Below, piece by piece: positions 25,040 through 33,832 of a stretch of DNA of 61,134 nt. The stretch comes from Azospirillum brasilense (GTDB taxonomy: Bacteria > Pseudomonadota > Alphaproteobacteria > Azospirillales > Azospirillaceae). A model generated the notes under the pieces. It did not search any database, was not told where the DNA came from, and saw nothing but the letters and a program-made list of their open reading frames with translations. Position 1 is the first letter of the stretch; every line of letters begins with the position of its first letter. The translations under genes were made by a program, and so were the position numbers. The DNA lies in assembly GCF_008365405.1 (NCBI RefSeq), contig NZ_QOKV01000030.1:1-61134 (forward strand). The letters are read 5' to 3'.

Positions 25040-26488
25040 ATGCAGAAGCTCTTCCTCGGCTACAAGCTCCGCCGCCTGCGCGAGCAGCGCGGGCTGACCC
25101 AGGCGGCGCTGGCCAAGACGCTGGACCTGTCGCCGAGCTACCTGAACCAGATCGAGAACAACCAGCGCCCGCTGACCCTGCCGGTGCTGCTGAAGATCTC
25201 CGCCGTGTTCGAGGTGGACCTGTCCAACTTCGTCGAGGACGAGGACAGCCGTCTGGTCGCCGACCTGCGCGAGGCCCTGGCCGACCCGCTGTTCGCCGGG
25301 GCGCCGCTGACCAACGCCGAACTGCGCAGCGCCGTCGGCTCCAGCCCCGAGTTGGCCCGCCGCGTGCTGAGCTTGCACCAAGCCTACCAGAAACTGCACG
25401 AGCGGGTGCAGTCGTTGGCCGACAGCCTGTCGAACCAGGAACCGAGCGACGCCTTCGCCGGGCCGCAGTTCCCATACGAGGAGGTCCGCGACTACTTCCA
25501 CTACTGCAACAACTACATCGGCCCGCTGGACGAGGCGGCGGAAAATCTCTGGAACACGGAGAAGATCCACTCCGGCGCCCTGCTGAACGAGTTGGCCGCC
25601 TATCTGAAGCGGCGGCACGACGTCCGTGTGAAGATCGTCGCCGACGACGGCGAGACGGCCATGCGCAGCTACGACGGCAGCACCGGCACGCTGCGCCTGT
25701 CGGCCCTGCTGAACGGCCCGAGCCGCGCCTTCCACATGGCCCACCAGATCGCCCTGCTGGGCTTCGGTGACGTGATCGAGGAACGGGTCGCCCAGGCGAA
25801 ATTCTCCAGCGAGGACGCGCGGTCGATCTGCCGCGTCGGACTCGCCAACTACTTCGCAGGCGCGCTGGTCCTGCCCTACCGCGCCTTCGCCGCGCAGGCC
25901 CGCGCGCTGCGCCACGATGTGGAGCAGTTGCAGAGCCGCTTCGGCGCCAGCTTCGAGCAGGTCTGCCACCGGCTGTCCACCCTGCAACGGCCGGGGGCGC
26001 GGGGGCTGCCCTTCTACTTCGTGCGGGTGGACATGGCCGGCAACATCACCAAGCGCCATTCGGCGACGCGCTTCCACTTCGCGCGCTTTGGCGGCGCCTG
26101 CCCGCTGTGGAACGTGCACGAGGCCTTCGCCCAGCCCGGCAAGATCCTGGTGCAGTTCGCCACCATGCCCGACCGCACCACCTACATCGGCATCGCCCGC
26201 ACGGTGACCAAGCGCGGCGGCGCCTATCTGAAGCCGTCGCGCCAGTTCGCCGTCGGGCTCGGCTGCGAGGCGACCCACGCCAACGAGATCGTCTACGCCG
26301 CCGGCATCGACACCTCCAACGAGGCCGCCGCCGTGCCCATCGGCGTGAACTGCCGCATCTGCGAGCGCACCGACTGCCAGCAGCGCGCCTTCCCGCCCAT
26401 CGGCAGCCAGTTGTCGGTGAACGAGCATCACCGCAGCTTCGTCCCCTACCTGTTCACCCAGGAGGGGCGGACCGTGGAAAAGGCCTGA
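25040..26488 (+). CDS. pccR: Short-chain fatty acyl regulator (PccR/ScfR family)
   Basis: A 482-residue cytoplasmic transcription factor. XRE-type helix-turn-helix at residues 6-60 (LRRLREQRGLTQAALAKTL, PSYLNQIENNQRPLT), then an acyl-CoA-sensing region of the ScfR family and a C-terminal domain with a Cys cluster CRICERTDCQQRAFPP (about 435-450). In Rhodobacter, PccR activates propionyl-CoA carboxylase genes and represses its own in response to propionyl-CoA status; the divergent pccBA genes and the operator cluster make that the likely role here. The frame is open far upstream, but ATG 25040 is right at the conserved MQKLFLGYKLRRLREQ start. Confidence 0.93.
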   Translation: MQKLFLGYKLRRLREQRGLTQAALAKTLDLSPSYLNQIENNQRPLTLPVLLKISAVFEVDLSNFVEDEDSRLVADLREALADPLFAGAPLTNAELRSAVGSSPELARRVLSLHQAYQKLHERVQSLADSLSNQEPSDAFAGPQFPYEEVRDYFHYCNNYIGPLDEAAENLWNTEKIHSGALLNELAAYLKRRHDVRVKIVADDGETAMRSYDGSTGTLRLSALLNGPSRAFHMAHQIALLGFGDVIEERVAQAKFSSEDARSICRVGLANYFAGALVLPYRAFAAQARALRHDVEQLQSRFGASFEQVCHRLSTLQRPGARGLPFYFVRVDMAGNITKRHSATRFHFARFGGACPLWNVHEAFAQPGKILVQFATMPDRTTYIGIARTVTKRGGAYLKPSRQFAVGLGCEATHANEIVYAAGIDTSNEAAAVPIGVNCRICERTDCQQRAFPPIGSQLSVNEHHRSFVPYLFTQEGRTVEKA

Positions 26489-26549
26489 ACGGTTGGCGAT
26501 CCGCAACGGCCGCTCTATCATCCGCGCCCTCAACCGACGGGATCACGAC

Positions 26550-27278
26550 ATGACGACGCCCACCGCCCGGCCCCTGCCCCAGAAGACCATCGGCGTCCTC
26601 GGCGGCATGAGCAACCAGGCCACCGCCGAATATTACCGCCTGCTGAACGACGGGCTGAACGCCCGGTTCGGCGGCTGGGACAACGGCGAGATCGTCATCG
26701 TCAGCGTCAATTTCGGCAACATCGAGCATTTCGTCCGCCGGAACGAATGGGACGCCGCTCACCGCTACCTGTCCGGCAAGGTCGACGCGCTGGAGCGCGC
26801 CGGGGCCGACGTCATCCTGTGCGTGTCGAACACCATGCACCGCGTGGTCGAGCCGATCATGGAAGGGTGCGCCACCCCCTTCATCCACATCGCCGACCCG
26901 ACCGGCGCCGCGATGCGGACCGCCGGCCTGTCGCGGGTCGCGCTGCTGGGCACCATGCCGACGATGCTCTCCGAGGATCTGCGCCGCCGCTACGCGGAGC
27001 GCTTCGGGGTGGAGATCATGGTGCCGTCCGACGCCGACAAGGCAACGGTCGACCGCATCATCTTCGACGAGCTGGTGCGGCGCGACCTGCGCCCGGAGTC
27101 CAAGGCCCGTTACCTGGAGATCATCGACCGGCTGGCCGCCGACGGGGCGCAGGGGGTGATCCTCGGCTGCACGGAGATCTTCCTGCTGGTCGATCAGGCC
27201 GACCGGCCGGATGTCCCCATGTTCAACACGACGGCGCTGCACGCCGCCGCCGCGGTGGCCTTCGCACTCGGCGACTAG
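26550..27278 (+). CDS. Aspartate/glutamate racemase-family protein with displaced first cysteine
   Basis: A 242-residue cytoplasmic protein of the Asp/Glu/hydantoin racemase superfamily, closest in pattern to YgeA-type amino-acid racemases: TIGVLGGMSNQATAEYYRLL at the N-terminus and GVILGCTEIFLL near residue 210, holding the second catalytic Cys. At the first site the usual CTNTMH reads CVSNTMH, so the Cys lies one residue further from the NTMH block. It could still serve as base, or activity or substrate could be altered. I choose ATG 26550; a TTG at 26493 would overlap nothing but adds a non-family tail. It follows pccR by 61 bp and may be co-transcribed, with no obvious link in function. 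Confidence 0.83.
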   Translation: MTTPTARPLPQKTIGVLGGMSNQATAEYYRLLNDGLNARFGGWDNGEIVIVSVNFGNIEHFVRRNEWDAAHRYLSGKVDALERAGADVILCVSNTMHRVVEPIMEGCATPFIHIADPTGAAMRTAGLSRVALLGTMPTMLSEDLRRRYAERFGVEIMVPSDADKATVDRIIFDELVRRDLRPESKARYLEIIDRLAADGAQGVILGCTEIFLLVDQADRPDVPMFNTTALHAAAAVAFALGD

Positions 27279-27296
27279 GCGGCCGGAACGCGGCGC

Positions 27297-27887
27297 TCAT
27301 GCCTTCGCCCTTTCACCGGCGGACGCGGCCTTGAGACGGCGGATCAAGGCCAGCGCTTCCGGCGGCGGCCGCTGCTCGACGCGCCGGTAGACACTCCCGT
27401 CGCGCGTCCGGTCGAGCAGACCGAAATCGCACAGCTCGCGGCGCAGCAGGGCATGGTCGCCGAAATGGTGGGCGTCGCGCAGAAGGCGGTTCACCTCGCC
27501 TTCGGCCATCACCTGGCCGGCGGCGATCCGCGACCACAGGACCCACAGGCACAGATCCCGCTCGGAGCGTTTCGGCGGCCAGCGCAGCAAGGCGCCGGCG
27601 GCGTCGAAGCAGCGGGCCACCTTCAGGACCCTGACCGGATCGGCCGGCGGCGCCACGTTGACCGTCGCGCCGAGTCGATCCGGCGCCGCCGCCTGTTCCA
27701 TCGTCTGAGTCTGTTCCGTCGCCTGCACCCGGAAATGCTGGAAGTTCCGGCACCCGACCGCCTTGGCCAGCATGTTGAGCCATTCGACATGGCCGGGCGG
27801 CTCGGTCCGGCCGGCAAGTTGTGTGCGCAATGAGCGCGCAAGCGCGGAAATATCGCCCGCGCTGTAGGGCAGCGATCTCTTGGACAT
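27297..27887 (-). CDS. DUF2087 domain protein
   Basis: A 196-residue protein. The C-terminal half matches the DUF2087 pattern: LRWPPKRSERDLCLWVLWSRI, then EVNRLLRDAHHFGDHALLRRELCDFGLLDRTRDGSVYRRVE, which looks like a winged helix-turn-helix. The N-terminal half (HVEWLNMLAKAVGCRNFQHF) is a small helical module often joined to DUF2087. A nucleic-acid-binding or regulatory role is inferred, not shown. ATG 27887 has GAGGA 7 nt upstream; an earlier in-frame start (27911) lacks a ribosome site. Converges with the racemase gene with an 18-bp gap. Confidence 0.8.
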   Translation of the reverse strand: MSKRSLPYSAGDISALARSLRTQLAGRTEPPGHVEWLNMLAKAVGCRNFQHFRVQATEQTQTMEQAAAPDRLGATVNVAPPADPVRVLKVARCFDAAGALLRWPPKRSERDLCLWVLWSRIAAGQVMAEGEVNRLLRDAHHFGDHALLRRELCDFGLLDRTRDGSVYRRVEQRPPPEALALIRRLKAASAGERAKA

Positions 27888-28260
27888 GGAATCATCCTCA
27901 CGACGCGCCATTCCGCGAAGGGATGCCGGTGGTCGCCGACTTCCGACGCGGCACGCGATGAGGTGTCGGTCGAGAGAGTGTCGTGGCAGGTTTAGCTCCC
28001 CTCGACGGGGCGGCGACGCCTTGGTGAACTGCCGACCAGAGCTGCTTTCTACCGCAAGGCGGCGGCAGCGGCAACTGGCAAACCCGGGGCGGTTCCGCTG
28101 GCGTCAAGGGAAGCGAATATGCCTATCGCCGAACAAGGCCCCTGCGGTCGATTTTATTATTTATTATCAAAAACTTATCATTCCATCTTCTGTTTTTCCA
28201 CTGACAGCGGCTTGCCGCCGTTTCAGGAACGTGGAAGGGCCGTCGACCACGTCAGCTCAC
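27888..28260. other. Intergenic region with AT-rich patch
   Basis: 373 bp without a credible gene. The stretch 28141-28200 is markedly AT-rich (TTTTATTATTTATTATC) compared with its surroundings and lies downstream of the EF-hand gene. No strong hairpin, tRNA or known motif was found. Confidence 0.6.
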
Positions 28261-28686
28261 TCATCGGTTCCGAACACGACTCAGGAGCGCGCTGAATTCC
28301 TGCCGGTCAAGAAACCCGTCGTGATTGGTGTCGGCCTGTTTGAAGGCGGAATCGACGATATCAAGAAACTCAAGGGTGTCGATCTTGCCATCAGATCCGG
28401 CGATGTTCGCGAACACATCGGAGGGCAGAAAGGTCTCACCGGCGGTCAAGGCAAGGTCCTTGTTGCGGTCAAGAATATAGAACACCAGCATTTGATTGTT
28501 CTTGAACTCCATCATGGAGACGCTGCCGTCCTGATCGTCGTCGAGAAGTTCGAAGATCCTGGCGTCGCGTGCAGTCTCCACGGAAGCCGCCGCCACGGGC
28601 GCCGCAATGTGCGTGAGCGCCGCCACAGCCACAATCAACGTGAACGCCACTTGCAACGTGAACGCCACTTGCGCCTTCGCAGCCAT
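28261..28686 (-). CDS. Secreted EF-hand calcium-binding protein
   Basis: A 141-residue protein with a signal peptide (residues 1 to about 35, cleavage near AAPVAAA) and four EF-hand-like loops: DDDQDGSVSMMEF, DRNKDLALTAGE, GSDGKIDTLEF and DTNHDGFLDRQEF. The first and fourth have the full D-x-D/N-x-D-G-x-x-x-x-x-E spacing; the third has lost its first acidic ligand. A periplasmic or secreted calcium buffer or sensor is likely. ATG 28686 has GGGGAG 8 nt upstream; the earlier ATG 28701 does not. The signal peptide contains an exact in-frame 18-bp duplication. Confidence 0.85.
   Translation of the reverse strand: MAAKAQVAFTLQVAFTLIVAVAALTHIAAPVAAASVETARDARIFELLDDDQDGSVSMMEFKNNQMLVFYILDRNKDLALTAGETFLPSDVFANIAGSDGKIDTLEFLDIVDSAFKQADTNHDGFLDRQEFSALLSRVRNR
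28637..28672. repeat. Exact 18-bp tandem duplication in the EF-hand gene signal peptide
   Basis: AACGTGAACGCCACTTGC occurs twice head to tail (28637-28654, 28655-28672). It encodes QVAFTL-QVAFTL and lengthens the hydrophobic core by six residues without a frameshift. Confidence 0.95.
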
Positions 28687-28817
28687 GGCCAATCTCCCCA
28701 TCCGGACCGAAATGTTCGGCTTCTTCCTGGTATCGGGCCGCAAGCCGGCGTCGTTTCAGAAGTAGCATGCGGCCGCTTTCGGGAATGCTACGCTAGCGCC
28801 ACGTTGCATCCCGGCGA

Positions 28818-30692
28818 TCAGAGCCTCTCGCCGTCGGCCATCTGCGAGGGCGGGATGGCAAGCCCAGCCTTGCGCAAGCCATCAACGATCCGGACGATGA
28901 TGTCCGGGTGGATGTTACGCCGCTCGAATTCGGAGATCGCCTTGATCGGGAAGTTCGGGTCGAGCCGCAGGATCTCGGAGACCGCCTTCGCCGCCTCGGA
29001 CCGGTTTCCGGTCTGGCCGTGGATCATCGCCAGCGCGACGTGGCCGAGAATGACCTCCCGCCCCAGATTGGCCCGTCGCATCTCCTCGAGAGCGTCGTCA
29101 TAGCGACCATTCACGTAATGATACGTGGCGATCACGATGCGGTACCAGCTCGGCTGCGCCGGGTTGCGCATGAAGGCTTCGCGGATCAGGGGGATGCCGC
29201 GCTCCCATTCACCGGTCAAGCTGTAGCAGCGCCCAAGATCGGCGAGGATCGCGCTGTCGTTCGGGTTGAGCGCGAGCGCCTGTTCGTACGCGGCGATGCT
29301 GCGCTGTGGCTCGCGGCGCAACCACCAGGCAAGGCCGAGCGCCTGATGGGACAGCGCGCTGTCCGGAGCCAGCATCACCGCGCGCTCGGCCAATTGCAGC
29401 CCTTCATCCATCGGATTGGGACGCGCCGGACTGGGGTTGAAGTCGAGCCGGGCTTCGTCGATGGTGATCATGGCCAGCGCCGCCCAGGCCTCCGGGTAGC
29501 CGGGGTCGCTCTTGGTCGCCCGTTCGAGGCAATCGCGCACCTCGGCGTGGAGGGCGACGCTGAGCTGGCGCCAATACTGACGGGTGCGCAGAAGGCAGGC
29601 GTAGGACGACAGATCCTGTGGTGCATGCTGGCCGCTCAACCGCGCCTCCTCGCGCTCGATCACGCCGTCCGATTGCGCCAGGGTCCGCGCGACCTGAACG
29701 GCGATGTCATGGCGCAGATCCAGCAGCTTGGCCGGCGTGACGGCGCGTCGGAAACTGTCCGACCACAGGTAGCGATGATCCTTGGCCGCGATCAGCGTGG
29801 CCGTGACTTGGATGTAGTCTCCGGTTTGAGCGACGCTGCCCTTCAGCATGTAGTCGACACGGGTGGTCGGCACGGCCTCGCGCAGGGCCGGCGCCGAAGG
29901 GTAGCGGAAGCTGGTGTCGGCGCCGAAGACCAGGAAATCCTCGAAGCGGACGAGCGCCGAGACGATATCCTCGGTGATGCCGTCGGCGACGAGGTCGAGA
30001 GCCGGATCGCCGGAACCGTTGGTGAACGGCAGAACCAACAGGGCCGGACCGCGCACCGCTCGTTGTGGCGCGGCCGGCGCCGTGGCGCTCTCCGGGGCGC
30101 TCCTCGTCGGGTCGGGAGCGCTGCCGCGCCACCCGGCGAAGAGCCCCAGACCGACCGCCAGAAGCGTGACCGCGACCGCGACGGCCAGCCAACGGAGCGG
30201 ACGGTCGATGTGACGTCCGAGGACGTGCGGCGTGCGGGGCGCGTCCAGCCTTTCACGGGTCGACAGCGATGCGGGGCCGGATGCCTCATTCGGAAGGTCG
30301 GTCCCGGCAGTGACCGGCACCAGGGAAAACTGGGGGACGTAGCCACCCTTGGGGATGGCGATGCGCAGCGGGTCGGCGGCGCCTTCGGTCAGATAATAGT
30401 GCTCCAGGGCGCGGCGAAGACGGCCGGCCTGGATGCGGACAACCGGATCGAGCAGCGGATCGAAGCTGGCGTCACGGTCGAACACGTCCATGGCGATGGT
30501 GTAGGCCTTGATGCGATTGGCCCGCCCGGCCAGGGCCTCCTGCACGATGAATTGCAGAAAGCGGCGGCCACGGGCGGAACCACGCAAACTGCGGCTGGCC
30601 AGCACACGCGCCAGTGCCGCGTCAATGAGCGGTGCCGTGATGGTGGACGCAGGCAGATCAGTGGCTTGCGGCTCGTCGGAGGCGTGAAGCAC
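28818..30692 (-). CDS. Membrane protein with N-terminal winged helix, TolB-like domain and TPRs
   Basis: A 624-residue protein. Residues 25-130 form a wHTH-like domain (RFLQFIVQEALAGRANRIKAYTIAMDVF, with strand-turn end IPKGGYVPQFSL). A membrane helix lies near 170-190 (LAVAVAVTLLAVGLGLFAGW). A TolB/FlgO-like domain follows (LLVLPFTNGSGDPALDLVADGITEDI), then TPRs from about 360 to 600. This layout is common in alphaproteobacterial cyclase-associated and CadC-like proteins: DNA or partner binding inside, sensing outside. The start is GTG 30692, supported by GGAGG with a 6-nt spacer. It stands at the edge of the TACGGTA-rich region, so it is a candidate regulator of it, without direct evidence. 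Confidence 0.82.
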   Translation of the reverse strand: MLHASDEPQATDLPASTITAPLIDAALARVLASRSLRGSARGRRFLQFIVQEALAGRANRIKAYTIAMDVFDRDASFDPLLDPVVRIQAGRLRRALEHYYLTEGAADPLRIAIPKGGYVPQFSLVPVTAGTDLPNEASGPASLSTRERLDAPRTPHVLGRHIDRPLRWLAVAVAVTLLAVGLGLFAGWRGSAPDPTRSAPESATAPAAPQRAVRGPALLVLPFTNGSGDPALDLVADGITEDIVSALVRFEDFLVFGADTSFRYPSAPALREAVPTTRVDYMLKGSVAQTGDYIQVTATLIAAKDHRYLWSDSFRRAVTPAKLLDLRHDIAVQVARTLAQSDGVIEREEARLSGQHAPQDLSSYACLLRTRQYWRQLSVALHAEVRDCLERATKSDPGYPEAWAALAMITIDEARLDFNPSPARPNPMDEGLQLAERAVMLAPDSALSHQALGLAWWLRREPQRSIAAYEQALALNPNDSAILADLGRCYSLTGEWERGIPLIREAFMRNPAQPSWYRIVIATYHYVNGRYDDALEEMRRANLGREVILGHVALAMIHGQTGNRSEAAKAVSEILRLDPNFPIKAISEFERRNIHPDIIVRIVDGLRKAGLAIPPSQMADGERL

Positions 30693-31067
30693 GAGCGCCC
30701 TCCTTCCTTTATGTCCGTCCGGCAGCGGTGCCCATAGGCAAGCGGTCGTTGCAACATGCGGCCCATGCCGGAACGGCCTACACCAGCCACGCGCCTGAAG
30801 CTGTAGACACCATGATCACGAGGCGCATGGCACAGCATCCGCCAGAACCTCTCGAATGCACGAAAAGTTTCCACACACGCACGGCGCGCATGATCATTGC
30901 GGAAAACGACGCCAAACCAAGAGTGAAAACCAGTCTAGCTCGAAGAAGTGGCGGCAGGAATACTTACCGACGGCATAGACGCTTTACGCTCACGCCCTGG
31001 CTACATTACTTCTTTCGGAATCATAATCCCCTACCTTTTTGTGCAGCACGCGAAGCCGTTCTGTTTA

Positions 31068-31146
31068 CCTGTTACGGTATCAAAGCCAACCGTTTCACGC
31101 TTCAAGACAGCGGGCGATCCGGTGCAGATTGTCCGGGGGCAAAGCC
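31068..31146 (+). promoter_or_regulatory. Upstream block A, homologous to block B at 40974-41052
   Basis: Aligned without gaps to 40974-41052, 58 of 79 positions agree by my count; the first 60 are the best. It starts CCTGTTACGGTA, includes GCTTCAA and GGTGCAG, and ends CAAAGCC. It lies 52 bp before the small gene at 31198. The rest of the 505-bp gap 30693-31197 holds no gene I can support. Confidence 0.8.
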
Positions 31147-31162
31147 CGAAATAAGGCAGGCA

Positions 31163-31187
31163 CCCCGGCGCTCTTCCAGAACCGGGG
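31163..31187 (+). promoter_or_regulatory. Hairpin covering the ribosome site of the 31198 gene
   Basis: CCCCGG (31163-31168) pairs with CCGGGG (31182-31187) across a 13-nt loop. The right arm contains the Shine-Dalgarno sequence GGGGAG, 8 nt before ATG 31198. If folded, it would mask the ribosome site, so translation may be controlled. Confidence 0.5.
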
Positions 31188-31197
31188 AGACTAGCCC

Positions 31198-31449
31198 ATG
31201 TCGGATAAGCTACGGCACGTCGTGGAGCGGTTCCCGGACTTGGAAGAGATGATCAAACAACACAGCGCGGACAACCGGTTCTTTCGCAGCCTCTGTGAAG
31301 ATTACGGAGAAGCCGTCGAGATTTTGCGCGGATGGGAAGCGTCGAACAGCGGACGACGCTCGAAACGCACCGCCGCGTGCCGCGCTCTCATCGCGGACCT
31401 CGAACAGGAAATCCTGCTCGAACTCCAGAACCGGATCGATGGTGTATGA
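31198..31449 (+). CDS. Small helical protein of unknown function upstream of ppk2
   Basis: An 83-residue soluble, highly charged and probably all-helical protein (HVVERFPDLEEMIKQHSAD, FFRSLCEDYGEAVEILRGWE, ALIADLEQEILLELQNR). No signal peptide or membrane segment. Not recognised as a named family; it recalls the small DUF465/YdcH-type helical hairpins in size and charge only. The GGGGAG ribosome site lies in a hairpin stem. ppk2 starts about 100 bp downstream on the same strand, so both are probably driven by the conserved block at 31068-31146. Confidence 0.7.
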   Translation: MSDKLRHVVERFPDLEEMIKQHSADNRFFRSLCEDYGEAVEILRGWEASNSGRRSKRTAACRALIADLEQEILLELQNRIDGV

Positions 31450-31550
31450 CCATTCGCTGAGCCTGTCGCCGTACCTGTCGCCGAGTCTGCCAATGAACCG
31501 CCAGTCCCGTTACGGATCACACGGAACACCCGTCCGCGAGGATGATGAGC

Positions 31551-32381
31551 ATGGCAAAAAAGCTGAAGACCAAGCAGCGCGTGGAGTACGCACAGCAAAA
31601 GCTCAAGCGGCGGGACTACGAACGCGCGCTTGTGGAGCTTCATGTCGAACTGGTGAAGCTGCAACAATGGGTTGTTCACAAGGGCATGAAGGTCTGCGTC
31701 GTCTTCGAAGGGCGCGACACCGCCGGCAAGGGCGGAACCATCAAGGCCATCACGGAGCGCGTGAGCCCGCGCGTGTTCCGCGTCATCGCCCTGCCAACGC
31801 CGACCGAGCGCGAAAAGTCGCAAATGTACATTCAGCGCTACATCCCGCACCTGCCCGCTGCCGGGGAAGTCGTCATCTTCGACCGGAGCTGGTACAACCG
31901 CGCCGGGGTCGAGCGGGTGATGGGCTTTTGCACCGAGGAACAGGCGAAGCGGTTCCTCGACGCCGTCCCGAGCGTGGAGAAGGCCATCATCGAGTCCGGG
32001 GTGATTCTGCTGAAATATTGGCTCGAAGTCAGCCCGAAAGAGCAAACGCGCCGCCTGGAAGCACGGATCAACGATGGGCGGAAGGTCTGGAAGCTGTCGC
32101 CGATGGATTTGAAGTCCTACGGCCGCTGGTACGACTATTCGCGCGCCCGCGACGACATGTTCGCACAGACCGACACCCCCTGGGCACCGTGGTTCGTCGC
32201 GCGTTCGGACGACAAGAGGCGGGCGCGCCTGAACATCATCCGCCACATGCTCGACCACATTCCCTACGAAGAGCTGCCCAGGGAAGCGGTGAAGCTGCCC
32301 AAGCGCCAGGACCCGGACGGCTACGAGGACCCCAACTATCCGTCGAAGGTCATTCCGGAGCTGCAATGGCCCACGGGGTGA
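31551..32381 (+). CDS. ppk2: Polyphosphate kinase 2, class I (polyphosphate:NDP phosphotransferase)
   Basis: A 276-residue cytoplasmic kinase that uses inorganic polyphosphate to phosphorylate nucleoside diphosphates, regenerating ATP or GTP from a phosphate reserve. P-loop fold with Walker A FEGRDTAGKGGTIKAI (about 50-65), lid-like region PTEREKSQMYIQRYIPHLP and Walker B VVIFDRSWYNRAGVERVMGF (about 107-126). Length and motifs fit one-domain class I PPK2. Several ATGs open the frame (31542, 31545, 31551); the last has GAGGA with a normal 8-nt spacer, so I choose it. Converges with the 32402 gene with a 20-bp gap. Confidence 0.93.
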   Translation: MAKKLKTKQRVEYAQQKLKRRDYERALVELHVELVKLQQWVVHKGMKVCVVFEGRDTAGKGGTIKAITERVSPRVFRVIALPTPTEREKSQMYIQRYIPHLPAAGEVVIFDRSWYNRAGVERVMGFCTEEQAKRFLDAVPSVEKAIIESGVILLKYWLEVSPKEQTRRLEARINDGRKVWKLSPMDLKSYGRWYDYSRARDDMFAQTDTPWAPWFVARSDDKRRARLNIIRHMLDHIPYEELPREAVKLPKRQDPDGYEDPNYPSKVIPELQWPTG

Positions 32382-32401
32382 GGCCGAACGGTCACCCTCG
32401 A

Positions 32402-33832
32402 TCAGCGCCGCCGAACAAACCACAGGCGAACGGACCACAGGCCGGCGGCGAGAAGTCCAGCCACCACGGCACCCAGAAGAGCGAAGTCGCCGGCACCGGA
32501 GCGTAGGGAATGGCCGCTTTCCGACGCCGCGCGGACCTTCTCCAGATCCTCCCTCAGTGAGGAAAGTGGAAGCGTGGCGAGATCGTCCACAGGGATTGAC
32601 CCCAGAATGCGTCGCGGATCCGTCGCTGACCACCACCGGCTGTCCAACGGCAGGCCCTCGGCAAGCCAGCCGACCTCCCCCTCGTCCGTGAAGAATTGCG
32701 GATCGAGCGTCAGCGGGAACAGGGTCGTCTCGCCCCGCATGCGCAGTTCGATCATTGCGTTCACGTCGTTGCAGACGCCCAGCGCGTAATAGCCGCCGAA
32801 CGGAAGCTCCGGATGGCGCCGCTTGATCGCGTCATAGGCGCGCACGATGACGCCGGCGAGGCGGATCACCTCCATCGCCTCCTCCCCGCGGTAGCGGTGC
32901 GCCACCCTGCCCATGACCCAGGCCTGATCGCGCGTGACGCTCGGGCGGAACACGGCCCGGCCATCGATTCCGAAATAGAAGGACAGATCCGCGTTGACCA
33001 CACGGCCACGGACGACGAGTTCGTGCTGAGAATGACTGACCGGAACCAGAAGCGTCCGGTCCGTGCCGGGGATCGGCAGCCGGGTGTCGATCCAGAACGG
33101 CGTCAGGACATCGCGGCCATGATAGATCAGGTCGCCGAAATTGGCGAAGTAACGCGAATCGCGGACCTCCACGTCGTGGCCGTCGCGCGCCAGCGCTTCC
33201 ATCAGGGCGCGGGGCGTGTCCAGCGTCCGGCCGTCAAGAGCGACCCGGTGGCGCGGCCTGCCGTCCGGCGCATTCAGGGAGAGGCGGTTGAGCAATTCGG
33301 CCAAACGCAGGCCATCGGCGTAGCGTTCGGCCAGTGCGGGATCGACGCGGTCGCCGGACTCCAGCCCAAAGCCCAGCGGGCGCAGATAGGCATCCGGCGC
33401 CGGAGGGGTGCCGGCGGCTGGAATGCCCAGCTCCTCATCGACCGCCGCCTCGACCGTAGCGGACCCAGGCGGCGGGCCATCGTCACCGGACCGGTCCAGC
33501 ATGGCACCGGCGAGCCGCACGGACCGGCCCATTCCCCGGACCGTCAGCCCGGGAAACCGGTCCAGCCCCTCGAAATCCTTGCCGAGGATCATCTCGCGCA
33601 GCCGCTTGATCTCATCCGGCCCCAGAATGCCGCCGGCCTTCGGATTGCGCCCCAGGCGCTGGTACAGGGCTTCCACGAAGTCCGGATTCCGGGCCAGCTC
33701 GGACATGACCTGCGAGACGGGCAGCCATGGCGCCTCATCCGCCCGCAGAGACGCGGAGCACAGCAGGGCGGCGGACAGGACGAGAGTGGAAACGGCGCGC
33801 GGCAGACCCGCGATCAAGAGGCCCACCATCAT
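32402..33832 (-). CDS. Periplasmic protein anchored by a C-terminal membrane helix, unknown function
   Basis: A 476-residue protein not assigned to a family. N-terminal signal peptide (residues 1 to about 31, SAALLCSASLRADEAP), a long soluble part and a C-terminal membrane helix (ALLGAVVAGLLAAGLWSVRL) followed by basic FVRRR, a typical stop-transfer end. Residues about 230-400 contain conserved-looking blocks, RYFANFGDLIYHGRDVLTPF, SHSQHELVVRG and LPFGGYYALGVCNDVNAMIE. The ATG overlaps the stop of the upstream lipase gene by 4 bp (ATGA), so the two proteins are made together and probably act together at the envelope; a chaperone, inhibitor or substrate-handling partner is possible. Confidence 0.72.
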   Translation of the reverse strand: MMVGLLIAGLPRAVSTLVLSAALLCSASLRADEAPWLPVSQVMSELARNPDFVEALYQRLGRNPKAGGILGPDEIKRLREMILGKDFEGLDRFPGLTVRGMGRSVRLAGAMLDRSGDDGPPPGSATVEAAVDEELGIPAAGTPPAPDAYLRPLGFGLESGDRVDPALAERYADGLRLAELLNRLSLNAPDGRPRHRVALDGRTLDTPRALMEALARDGHDVEVRDSRYFANFGDLIYHGRDVLTPFWIDTRLPIPGTDRTLLVPVSHSQHELVVRGRVVNADLSFYFGIDGRAVFRPSVTRDQAWVMGRVAHRYRGEEAMEVIRLAGVIVRAYDAIKRRHPELPFGGYYALGVCNDVNAMIELRMRGETTLFPLTLDPQFFTDEGEVGWLAEGLPLDSRWWSATDPRRILGSIPVDDLATLPLSSLREDLEKVRAASESGHSLRSGAGDFALLGAVVAGLLAAGLWSVRLWFVRRR

